Assembly (NCBI RefSeq): GCF_000372725.1
Contig: NW_005195940.1
Location: 19,176-40,772, forward strand
Direction: 5' to 3'
Length of the DNA stretch: 21,597 bases
From: Emiliania huxleyi CCMP1516
Taxonomy: Eukaryota; Haptophyta; Isochrysidales; Noelaerhabdaceae
Under the pieces are notes generated by a model, which worked only from the letters and a program-made list of their open reading frames with translations, was not told the origin of the DNA and made no database searches. The position numbers and the translations under genes are program-made. Shown here piece after piece: positions 7,749-16,395 of this stretch. Position 1 is the stretch's first letter. The number at the start of each line of letters is the position of its first letter.

Positions 7749-7972
7749 GTTTGCGATGAGGAGCGACCCGAAGGGTTTCTCGGAGGTTAGTGCACCACTA
7801 ACCGCCGAAGCGCAAGAACTCTACGACGGATCGGGCTCATACTAGCACCCCACCTCGCGAGCCGACGTTCTGGCTCAGCGAGGCTGCTGCGGAGCACTCG
7901 CGGACCGGTTCTTCTGGTCCAGCGAGGCCGCTGCGGGGCACCCGGCGGCTCGGGTCACTTCTCATCGCAAAC
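7749..7972. mobile_element. MITE-like element with 23-bp terminal inverted repeats
   Basis: GTTTGCGATGAGGAGCGACC (start of the left arm, 7749-7771) matches the reverse complement of 7950-7972 at 21 of 23 positions. The 224-bp interval has no coding sense. It carries an internal hairpin (GGTTAGTG-CAC-CACTAACC at 7785-7803) and two direct copies of CAGCGAGGCYGCTGCGGRGCAC. No clear target-site duplication is visible. It could be a non-autonomous transposon or a structured RNA gene. Confidence 0.5.
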
Positions 7973-8269
7973 TCGGTCGAGCAGGAGGTAGGGTGTGTGC
8001 GTGTGGGAGGCGGCGCGGCACTGTAGGAGCGGCGGTACGGCGGCACGGCGGTAACGCACGGCAGGAGGGACGGCGAATAAATGGCAAGGGCGGCGAGGCG
8101 CGGAAGGAGCGGCACGGTAAGGAGCGGCGGCACGGCGGCAGACCACGGCAGCGAACGGCGGAGCATTGGGCGGCGGGTCAAACGACTGAGCAGAGGGCGG
8201 CGGCAGGAAGAAGCGAGGATGGCGCGGTGGCGGCAGGACCACGGATAGGGTGGCACGGATAGGAGCGAG
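7973..8269. other. G-rich intergenic sequence
   Basis: Strong strand asymmetry with many GGCGG and GGCACGG runs, grading into the minisatellite to the right. No supported gene; open frames on both strands encode only Arg/Gly or Pro/Arg-rich low complexity. Confidence 0.5.
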
Positions 8270-9150
8270 CGAGCGGCTAGGCGGCGGGAGGGCGAGGCGA
8301 GGGTGGCGGCGGGCGGATCACGAGGAGGTAGAGGGTCTGGCGCGAGCGGGCGAGCGGACGGCGAGCGAGCGGCTTGGCGGCGGGAGGGTGAGGCGAGGGT
8401 GGCGGCGGGTTGATCACGAGGAGGTAGAAGGTCTGGCGCGGGCGTGCGAGCGAGCGGCGAGCGAGCGGCTTGGCGGCGGGAAGGTGAGGCGAGGGTGGCG
8501 GCGGGCGGATCACGAGAAGGTAGACGGTCTGGCGCGGGCGGGCGAGCGGACGGCGAGCGAGCGGCTTGGCGGGCGGCGGGAGGGTGAGGCGAGGGTGGCG
8601 TGAGGGTGGCGGCGGGTTGATCGCGAGGAAGTAGAAAGTCGAGCGCGAACGTGCGAGCGAGCGGCAGGCGAGCGGCTGCCAGGCGGCGGGAGGGCGGGGC
8701 GAGGGTGGCGGCGGTGGATCACGAGGAAGTAGAAGGTCGAGCGCGAACGTGCGAGCGAGCGGCGAGCGAGCGGCTAGGCGGCGGGAGGGCGAGGCGAGGG
8801 TGGCGGCGGTGGATCACGAGGAAGTAGGAGGTCGAGCGCGAGCGAGCGAGCGGGCGGCGAGATGGATCACGAGGAAGTAGAAAGTCGGGAGCGGGCGAGC
8901 GAACGGCGAGCGAGAGCGGCGAGGCGGCGGGAGGGTGAGGCGAGGGTGGTGGCGGTTCGGATCACGAGGAAGTGGAAAGTCGGGCGGGCGAGCAAGCGGC
9001 GAGCGAGAGCAGCGAGGCGGCGGGAGGGTGAGGCGAGGGTGGATCACGAGGAAGGAGAGATTCGGGCGATCACGAGGAAGTAGAAAGCCAGGCGCGAGCG
9101 GGCGCGCGAGCGAGCAAGCGAGCGGCGAGGCGGCGGGAGGGTGAGGCGAG
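8270..9150. repeat. 96-bp G-rich minisatellite, about ten copies
   Basis: The core GATCACGAGGARGTAGA recurs at about 8316, 8412, 8508, 8619 (GATCGCG variant), 8717, 8812, 8864, 8960, 9042 and 9068. The common spacing is 95-98 bp, with one 111-bp unit (internal 15-bp duplication) and truncated 52, 82 and 26-bp units at the right end. The remainder of each unit is GAGCGAGCGGCGAGCGAGCG and GGCGGGAGGGTGAGGCGAGG. Since 96 is divisible by three, the minus strand keeps an open Pro/Arg/Leu frame, but this looks incidental. Confidence 0.9.
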
Positions 9151-9190
9151 GGTGGTGGCGGGAGGAGGGGGCGAGGGCGAGGGCGGGCGG

Positions 9191-9340
9191 GCGATAGGCG
9201 AGACGACAGGGCGGCGGCCAAGCTGGCGTGGTGGTCGGCGAGAGGCGGCGAGGGCGGGCAGGCGACAGGCGAGACGACAGGGCGGCAGGCAAGCTGGCGT
9301 GGCGGTCGGCGGGAGGCGGCGGGAGGTGAAAGGCGAGGGC
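9191..9340. repeat. 71-bp tandem repeat, two copies
   Basis: Units start at 9191 (GCGATAGGCGAGACGACAGG) and 9262 (GCGACAGGCGAGACGACAGG) and share AAGCTGGCGTGG. The second unit grades into similar GGCGGGAGG sequence up to about 9440. It is probably a sister array of the 96-bp repeat next to it. Confidence 0.8.
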
Positions 9341-9722
9341 GATGGCGGGCGGGCGAGAGGCGACAGAGACGACGGGTTGGCGGACGAGCTGGCGGCGGGT
9401 CGGCGGGCGGAGGCGGGAGGCGGTAGGCGAGGGCGAGGGCGGGCAGTAGAGCGCGAAGAATTTTGTATTTTGGCGCGCCTTTTCTTTTCGCGCGCAAAAT
9501 CTTTTTTACGGAAGCTCGCGCTCTTGGCCGTTTTGTGTATCTCGAGACCTCGAGAGAAGGCCGCCCGCAGGCCTCCCCGAGGGCCCAGGTCCGAACTCGG
9601 CTTTCTTTTGGCGGGCCACGCGCGCTTTATTTTCGTGGATGCTCGCGCTCTCGCTCCGGCAGTCCCCCAGTAGCTCGGCGCGGATAGTCTGTGAGGGCCG
9701 CGGAAAAGGATTCCCGTTGAGC
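9341..9722. other. G-rich tail of the arrays and 5' flank of the next gene
   Basis: At 9467-9500 an ATTTTGGCGCGC / GCGCGCAAAAT inverted repeat forms a possible hairpin around a T-rich loop. The sequence then becomes T-rich and mixed up to the start codon at 9723. An alternative in-frame ATG lies at 9639. Confidence 0.4.
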
Positions 9723-11207
9723 ATGCTCAGCTCGCCAAGCAGCAGCGCTCAGGCCTTTGCCGAAGCGAATGTCGGAGAGTGGGCCGGCTGGCAGTGCGAA
9801 TTCAAGCCGGACGGCACACTCCTTCCGGTCGACGACCGGTACCTCGACGCGGCAACCATTGAGTATGGGATGCAGCCCGCGGGCTTCGAGATCCTCTGCA
9901 CGGCAGCCGTCGAGGGCGGCGAACTGCAACGGCGTTTTCTCCGCATCCTTCCGGCGGAGGGCTGCGCCTGCGACAACCTGGCTGCCGAGATGTCCGTCTC
10001 GCGCGTCTCCTCCGACTCGCTCGACGCCAAGGTGCGCGGCGACGCGACGCTGCGCGTCTTCACGCTCGACGACCCGCCCGGCGACGGCGGTGCGAATCCC
10101 GACGCCATGATTTCGAGGCACGTCTCAGATGCACCTGAGTGAATGTGTGTCTGGACCACACGCTGCAGGGCCGGACTGGTACCTCCGCACGCACTTTGAG
10201 AGCCGAGCGGCGGACGGGGCACGCCTCCGCACCCGGCTGAGCCTGCAGTGGGATGCGGCAGCGGCGCGCGCCACGGCCACCACTCTCTCTTCATTCTCCT
10301 CCCCCTCCCCCCGTGTCTCCATTGAGCCCCGACCCGTCGCTTCCTCCGTCCTCGCCTCCTCCGTCGACGCCTCCCCCCCCGTCTCCACCCTCCCGAGAAT
10401 AGCAGCTCTGGCCGCCGCCCGCCCCGGACATGTCCCGGACACGTCACGGACATGTCCCGGACATGTCCCGTAGGGCCAGCTGGCGCGCGGCAAGCGCGCG
10501 CGCGTCGCTGTCGAGCGGCGCTGGGCCGACGCCGGCGCGACGAGATCTCGCCACATCTCCCTCTCCTAGCCCCCCCTCACACCCCGGGGCGACAACTTGG
10601 CAGGCCACCGGCCGACTCGAAGCGCGCTCTTGAGCGCACTTTGAGCTCTCTCTCTCCCTCTCCCTCTCCCTCTCTCTCTTACGAGCTTCATTTTGTCCCC
10701 CCCCCCCCCCCCCGCCCCCTAGCTCATGCCCCCCACCGGTCGCTCGACCTGCCGCTAGGCGCCCTGGCTGGAGAGCTGAGCCAAGCCCTCTCGCCCGGCC
10801 GCCCCGCCGCGTCGGGGCTTGACGCCGCTTTCGTCGCGCGCGCCGTCAACGCGCCGTGCTTCGCCTCGTACCGCGGCGGCGGCGCGGCGGCCGAAGGGAT
10901 CGGCGGCGGGTGGTGTGCGCTGCCCGGCGGCATCGCCTTCTCGGCGTGCGGGGCGGGGTCGGCGCTGGAGGTGAGACGCCACCGTTTCACCTAGCACCGC
11001 CGATGCGCCGTTGCCCCGCGGGGCGCCGGAGCTGTGACGTGCAGACGTGGGCGGGTGGAGCACGGCCTTTGCCCCGTCGACCCGCCCTGGCGTGGGGCGA
11101 AGTGTGGCTTGCCTTGCCATTAGGTGAGGCTCACCGACGGCGACGGCGCCGAGAGGGTCGTGCGGCGCGAGTTTGCCGGATCGGTCGTGACGACCACGTT
11201 CGGGTGA
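9723..11207 (+). CDS. Lipocalin-like protein of unknown function, five exons
   Basis: Predicted exons: 9723-10089, 10169-10257, 10474-10534, 10723 (or 10759)-10970, 11124-11207; about 282 residues (310 if the in-frame ATG at 9639 is used, which would add a possible targeting peptide). Exon 1 has GEWAGWQCEFKPDGTLLPVD, then RRFLRILPAEGCACDNLA. Exon 2 gives GPDWYLRTHFESRAADGARL, exon 3 GQLARGKRARVAVERRW, exon 4 GGWCALPGGIAFSACGAG, exon 5 AERVVRREFAGSVVTTTFG and stop. The 'G.W.G....F..dG' start and the strand-rich end resemble small lipocalin-like (CpcS/DUF3598-type) proteins of algae and plants; the assignment is tentative. Introns 1 and 4 are GT-AG; introns 2 and 3 need GC donors to keep frame. 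Intron 4 begins GTGAGACGCCACCG while exon 5 begins GTGAGGCTCACCG. The boundary of exon 3 and exon 4 is the least certain. Confidence 0.6.
10426..10468. repeat. Four palindromes GGACATGTCC at 11-bp period
   Basis: GGACATGTCC at 10426-10435, 10448-10457 and 10459-10468, and a variant GGACACGTCA at 10437-10446. Each full copy is a perfect 10-bp palindrome, and successive copies start 11 bp apart, about one helical turn. The array lies in predicted intron 2 of the lipocalin-like gene, just before its acceptor. Confidence 0.9.
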
Positions 11208-12818
11208 GAGGCGAGAAAGGGTGCTCACCCGGCGGCGCGAGCGGCTTGTGTAGTCGTGTTCTTGCGACCCTGCGGCCGGGCTGATCTCCTCCAGCCACCA
11301 CACACATGTGCCAGTGCGCGCCAGTCCCGCGTGCCCAGTGTTGTGCGAGGAATTTCGGGCAACTTCTTTTCTACTTTTTTCTATACTTTTTCGTATTTTG
11401 ACGAAAGCCGTACGTGGCTGGGTTCACAGCGATTGTACGTTCTACTCTCTCTCGATTGTAGAAAAATGTCGGGAACACTTGACGGTCGCGGCCTTCCGAC
11501 TCGCGCCTCCGCCTCACTGACACTATTGTAGCCCTGGCCGGTGCGCGTGTGAAGTTGAAGTTCCGGAGTGAAAATTCGAACGCGTTCTCTCACGGTGACC
11601 AAAAAATGTCCACCTCAGAGGCACCTCCGGAGGCAGGCCGCCGCACGCCGGCGTCACAGCTCCAGCTGTCGAACTGACCCGCAGCTCCTCTCAGAGCGGG
11701 AACTGTGACGAAAGTTGACTGAGGCGGTTGTCAGTGGAATCATCATACGGATCACATGGTGGCTCTCTCATGACGGGAGACCGCCCGACCACTCCTGGGT
11801 GGCACTGCCACCGGTGTCGCTCAACGTCCTGCTGTCGACAGCGTGCCGACAACGACACAGACCATGTGGGACGCGTCGAGTATCGACCTCTACACTCCTT
11901 ACCCAGCCTTCGAGTGTGTATCCTGGCTGTGGTCCCACACCCACTGGTGTCCATCTCAGAGACCGTAGGAGCAAGGAGGTCATGAGGGTCGATGCACGAT
12001 GGGAGTGCCAACCCCACAATGCCTAAAAACCCAGCCCAGTAGGCTATATGTGTATATGTAGGGTACCTAGAAGACCAAGTCCCCGCTTCGGCCATCCAGT
12101 CGTGAGGAGTCGACGTAGGTAACTGCAGTGCCACGTGTCCGTTATACACACGGCGCCCCCCTGAGATTCAATTGAGATGCAGATGAGCTCGCGAGCTCGC
12201 GCATGTGTTTCGTCGATCGGCCGTCCTCTTCACACATCTCATTGAGATTGTTATCTAAATTCCATGTTCACAGCAATTATCTCCCCTTTTTTTTCACCAC
12301 CTGAGATCCCGAATCTCAGCCCTGCAATTATGACCCCAACTGCCCTGTCCTGCCCTGCCGTACTGCCCTGCCCGCATACTGCCGCACAACTGCCCTGCCC
12401 GATCCCTATACCTGCCCCGGGTGTGAAAACCACACTGCCCTGCCCGGTCCAGACCACACTGCCGAGGTGTGAGTTCATCACACGTGCACAAAAACAAAAA
12501 CAAAGCCCCTTGCCAGGTCGGTGCTGAGTCCTGGTATGTAGAGAGCTCCCAATGCTCGATTCTACTTTCTACTCGCGGTGAGCCTGGAGGGAGCGCCCCG
12601 GGAGCGCCCCGTGTCCACGTCGCGGTGTTGCGGCATCGTGGGCATTGAAACGAAAATTTGTAGCCTGGCGTTTGTGCCCCGTTTGTGCCGCGTCCCGTGC
12701 CCCCGAGTTCATTTAAAAAACGAAAATGCATTATCCCGGTGAATTCAAATCCAATACAACCATCGTCGGCGACGCGCGTACGTCCTCATGTGTCCCTCAG
12801 ACCCTCAGACCCAGCCCG
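11208..12818. other. Long region with no confident gene
   Basis: Base composition is markedly less GC-rich than in the coding genes. A minus-strand frame of 152 codons (11691-12149) includes a hydrophobic YWAGFLGIVGLALPSC, but its codon use does not match the genes nearby, and I give it low weight. Other contents: a perfect 14-bp palindrome GAGCTCGCGAGCTC (12185-12198); a CTGCCCTGCC-rich repeat tract (about 12338-12470); a 12-bp tandem GGGAGCGCCCCG (about 12589-12611); and an AT-rich TTTAAAAAACGAAAATGC (12713-12730) that may belong to the promoter or 5' UTR of the next gene. Confidence 0.4.
12338..12470. repeat. CTGCCC-rich degenerate tandem repeats
   Basis: Many copies of ACTGCCCTGCCC and shorter variants, interrupted by CATACTGCCGCACAA and by ATACCTGCCCCGG. 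In style it recalls the CTGACAG array at 3785-4560 (short C-rich unit, many variants), but the sequence is different. Confidence 0.7.
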
Positions 12819-15799
12819 ATGATCGTTGCTAGGGCTGTTGAGAACCCACCTCGGAGGAGGCATTGGTCGGCTGTCGGCGCGGGCCTCGTGGTCCTGCTCG
12901 TGACGGCCGCCGTGAGCTTGACCAGCCGCTCTGCCTCTCCGCAACGACTCTTCATGAGCGACATGATCGGCTGTTTTGCAGGGTTTCTTGAAGCACAACC
13001 AGGTGCACCCGCCCAACATTAAGTTTCTATTTGCTACCAAACCTTCTCATAGAAGCCCGACGCACGCTCACTGGCGCACCAGGCGACGGGCCGGCGTTGC
13101 ACTCAGTGCTGGGCCTGCCGGGCCACATGCACGGCTGTCTCTTTGGCGGCGGCAGCGGCGGCGAGGCTCCGGAGGACTTCAACCCGTCGGATGAGCTCAA
13201 GCCGGCCGCCTCTGAGCCCCACCCCCCACTGCTCAGCCCACCCCCACCAAAAGGGCCTGAGCAGGCCGCGGAGGAAGCAGCGCTGCAAGCTGGTCTGTCG
13301 CCCACAGCGGCCAAGGCAGCTGTGAACGCTGCCGCGGATGCCATCAAGATGGGCCTTCCCTCCGATGAGGCGGCGGCAGTCGCTGAGATTGCAGCTCAAG
13401 CGGCCGAGAAGGCGCTCGAACGTGGCTATCCGGAAGACATAGCTCTGCTCACAGGAGAGGCCGCTGCCAAGGCTGTGGAAAGTGGGGCTGTCAGCCCTGA
13501 CGAGGCTGCGTATATGGCGCAGGCCGTGGCGTACACGGCACAGCAAGCGGCCGACGCTGGTTGGAGTCCGGAGGAGGTGGCTTCAGTGGCCAGAGCAACA
13601 GGGGCCAGCATGATTGCAGAGGCGCTGGCACACCAAGAGGGCGCCGACCCGAGCGACGCAAAGAATATTGCGGCGGCGACTGGCGGGGCTGTGAAAGCGG
13701 CTTTGGATGCTGGTCTTTCCCTTGAGGAGGCAGCAGCAGCTGGAAAGGCTGCCTACGATGCGATGTCGAAGGTGAGCGACCCCAGCTACGAAGTGGCCAA
13801 GCCTGTCTCTGAGGCCGCTGCAGACGCGATTGCCAAGGGCATGACGCCTGAGGAAGCGCTGGCATTGGCGATGGGAGCCGCTGCCGCCGCCGCTGACGCG
13901 CTCGCCGAGGGCATAGTTCCAAACGAGTTGGCTACGGAGGAGGCAGCACGGGCGGCCGAAGACAAGGCGATAGCAACTGCTGCCGTCGACGACGCGCTTG
14001 CCGAAGCTGCTCGCTCGCTGCCGAACTCCGAGCCGAGCTGCCCGTCCAAGGAGGACCTGTGGTCGATGGTGCAGCTCTACCACGGCGAGGGCGAGACGGT
14101 GCCGGTGACGGCGGAGGTGTGGGCGGGTGCGACGTGGTCGCTCGTGTCTGCAAAGGGCGTCGACGTGTCCGAGTCGACGTACAAGGCGGCCGCCAAGATG
14201 CTGTTCACCTCGCCCGCCTTCGAGAAGGACGGCGACGCCTTCACCGACGCCGGCGGGCTGGCGGCGTGCGACGCGCTGCTGAAGACGGTGCTCTGCAAGG
14301 ACGTGGCGGCCGCCGAGCGCAGCCTGCCTGGCGGGGACGGCATGACCGAGGAGCAGAAGGCGGCGGCGGAGAAGGCGGCGGAGCCGGAGGCCCGCTCGGT
14401 GGCGTCGTCCGAGCCGAGCTGCCCGTCCAAGGAGGACCTGTGGTCGATGGTGCAGCTCTACCACGGCGAGGGCGAGACGGTGCCGGTGACGGCGGAGGCG
14501 TGGGCGGGTGCGACGTGGTCGCTCGTGTCTGCAAAGGGCGTCGACGTGTCCGAGTCGACGTACAAGGCGGCCGCCAAGCTCCAGTTCGCCTCGCCCGCCT
14601 TCGAGAAGGACGGCGACGCCTTCACCGACGCCGGCGGGCTGGCGGCGTGCGACGCGCTGCTGAAGACGGTGCTCTGCAAGGACGTGGCGGCCGCCGAGCG
14701 CAGCCTGCCTGGCGGGGACGGCATGACCGAGGAGCAGAAGGCGGCGGTGGAGGAGAAGCTCGAGATGGCGCAGTACTTTGGCGAGAACCCCGACAGCCCG
14801 CTCAAGGCGATGGTGGAGCAGGCGATCGAGGACGGCGTTGCTCTTGTGGACGCCTTCGACGCGGCGCTCCCGGCCTACGAGGCGATGCTGGACGGCGCGA
14901 CCGAGGAGGAGATGCAGGCGGCTTTGGATGCGGCGCTGGCGGAGAAGGCGGCGGAGCCGGAGGCCCGCTCGGTGGCGTCGTCCGAGCCGAGCTGCCCGTC
15001 CAAGGAGGACCTGTGGTCGATGGTGCAGCTCTACCACGGCAAGGGCGAGACGGTGCCGGTGACGGCGGAGGCGTGGGCGGGTGCGACGTGGTCGCTCGTG
15101 TCTGCAAAGGGCGTCGACGTGTCCGAGTCGACGTACAAGGCGGCCGCCAAGCTCCAGTTCGCCTCGCCCGCCTTCGAGAAGGACGGCGACGCCTTCACCG
15201 ACGCCGGCGGGCTGGCGGCGTGCGACGCGCTGCTGAAGACGGTGCTCTGCAAGGCGGCGGAGCCGGAGGCTCGCTCGGTGGCGTCGTCCGAGCCGAGCTG
15301 CCCGTCCAAGGAGGACCTGTGGTCGATGGTGCAGCTCTACCACGGCAAGGGCGAGACGGTGCCGGTGACGGCGGAGGCGTGGGCGGGTGCGACGTGGTCG
15401 CTCGTGTCTGCAAAGGGCGTCGACGTGTCCGAGTCGACGTACAAGGCGGCCGCCAAGCTCCAGTTCGCCTCGCCCGCCTTCGAGAAGGACGGCGACGCCT
15501 TCACCGACGCCGGCGGGCTGGCGGCGTGCGACGCGCTGCTGAAGACGGTGCTCTGCAAGGACGTGGCGGCCGCCGAGCGCAGCCTGCCTGGCGGGGACGG
15601 CATGACCGAGGAGCAGAAGGCGGCGGTGGAGGAGAAGGTCGAGATGGCGCAGTACTTTGGCGATGTGCGGGCCGCTCGTCCTCCTCGCCCTTCTTTCGTC
15701 CTCCCGTCCCTCCCCTCCACCATGGCCTCCTCGGCACTTCTTTCTCCATCCGCCTCGCCCTGCCTTTTCGTATCGTGCCGTTCGCCCTCCATTCGGTGA
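12819..15799 (+). CDS. Membrane-anchored or secreted Ala-rich protein with four 91-residue tri-Cys domains
   Basis: Exons 12819-13002 and 13053-15799, with a 50-nt GT-AG intron joined in phase 1, give 976 residues. The N-terminus is basic (NPPRRRHW), then a hydrophobic VGAGLVVLLVTAAVSL, so a signal anchor or signal peptide. Residues about 130-385 are roughly nine Ala-rich helical repeats of 20-27 residues, each opening with a turn such as GLSP, GWSPEE or GMTPEE. Residues 387-477, 514-604, 705-795 and 807-897 are four copies of a domain starting SEPSCPSKEDLWSMVQLYHG, with FTDAGGLAACDALL near its end and cysteines at SC, AAC and VLC. Linkers vary from 11 to 100 residues. I do not know this domain. 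The C-terminal 40 residues are low-complexity and follow a GTGCGG donor-like site at 15665, so the real end may be spliced differently. An in-frame ATG at 12726 is an alternative start. Confidence 0.7.
14027..15559 (+). repeat. Four 273-bp near-identical coding repeats with variable spacers
   Basis: Copies at 14027-14299, 14408-14680, 14981-15253 and 15287-15559, all exactly 273 bp. Copies 2-4 are nearly identical; copy 1 differs slightly (codes MLFT where the others have LQFA). Copies 2 and 4 share a longer downstream segment (to GCGCAGTACTTTGGCGA). This indicates recent duplication or gene conversion. Confidence 0.92.
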
Positions 15800-16395
15800 C
15801 CTCCATGGCCGTCCGTCTCCTTTTGGGTGGCGCTCTCGACACGGTTGCGTCAACCTCGATGTCGCTGTCGCCCTCCCCGTCCCCGTCGTCGCCCGTGCCT
15901 CGGTTCGCGTCATCGGTAGCGTTTCCGTTGCCCCCTCGTGCCCTGCCGTCGCCCTCTCTGCTCGGGTCGTTCGCGATTTTGCCCTTCCTGCGTGTCGCCC
16001 CTTCATCTCCTCCCTTTCCTTCGTCGTCATCATCGCTGTCGCGCGATAGCCCTCCGGTCCCTCGATTCCCTCGCCTTCCCCTCTCTCTGCTGCTTCGTCC
16101 CAATTCATATCCTCATCCTCTGTGCGCGTTGTCGCTCCCACTTCCCTTCTCCGTCGTTGTCGCCTCCGTCGACCGCGGCGCTGCCTCTTTCCTCGCGCCT
16201 TCTGTCCTCCTCGTCTCGCCTCGGCCTGCCATCGTCTCGCGTCTCCTCGCACGGAGGTGCCTCCGGCGTCCGGGGGCCCCCGCGCCGCCCCACCGCCCCA
16301 GGAGGCCACAGAGAGCCGTACGGCACGGAGAAAAAGACACTTTTGCCTTACGAATTAGCCATGGAAACTGTCCTCCTCTGTGTGTGGCCGCCCGC
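15800..16395. other. Pyrimidine-rich region between convergent genes
   Basis: From about 15664 to 16250 the plus strand is almost all C and T with scattered G (CCTCG and GTCGTC motifs). This makes long open frames on both strands that I judge non-coding. It is either the 3' flank of the Ala-rich gene or a long terminal intron, and it also forms the 3' flank of the D27-like gene. Confidence 0.5.

Noticed and set aside
7785..7803. Rho-independent terminator or tRNA arm
   Set aside because: The hairpin has no T-run and no tRNA context; it is better explained as the internal part of the inverted-repeat element.
8814..9497. Minus-strand 227-residue Pro/Arg-rich frame
   Set aside because: Translation of the 96-bp and 71-bp minisatellites.
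10426..10468. True p53-type response element
   Set aside because: The match is to a degenerate consensus, and no such regulator is expected in an alga; reported only as a phased palindrome array.
11691..12149. Minus-strand 152-residue frame with a hydrophobic segment
   Set aside because: Codon use and base composition do not match neighbouring genes, and there is no family resemblance; kept only as a note in the intergenic feature.
13583..16309. A 908-residue minus-strand frame and an 858-residue plus-strand frame over the Ala-rich gene
   Set aside because: They are shadows of GC-rich coding repeats; they show only Arg/Leu/His or Gly/Arg low complexity, while the 12819-15799 frame has a signal anchor, ordered repeats and a conserved-cysteine domain.
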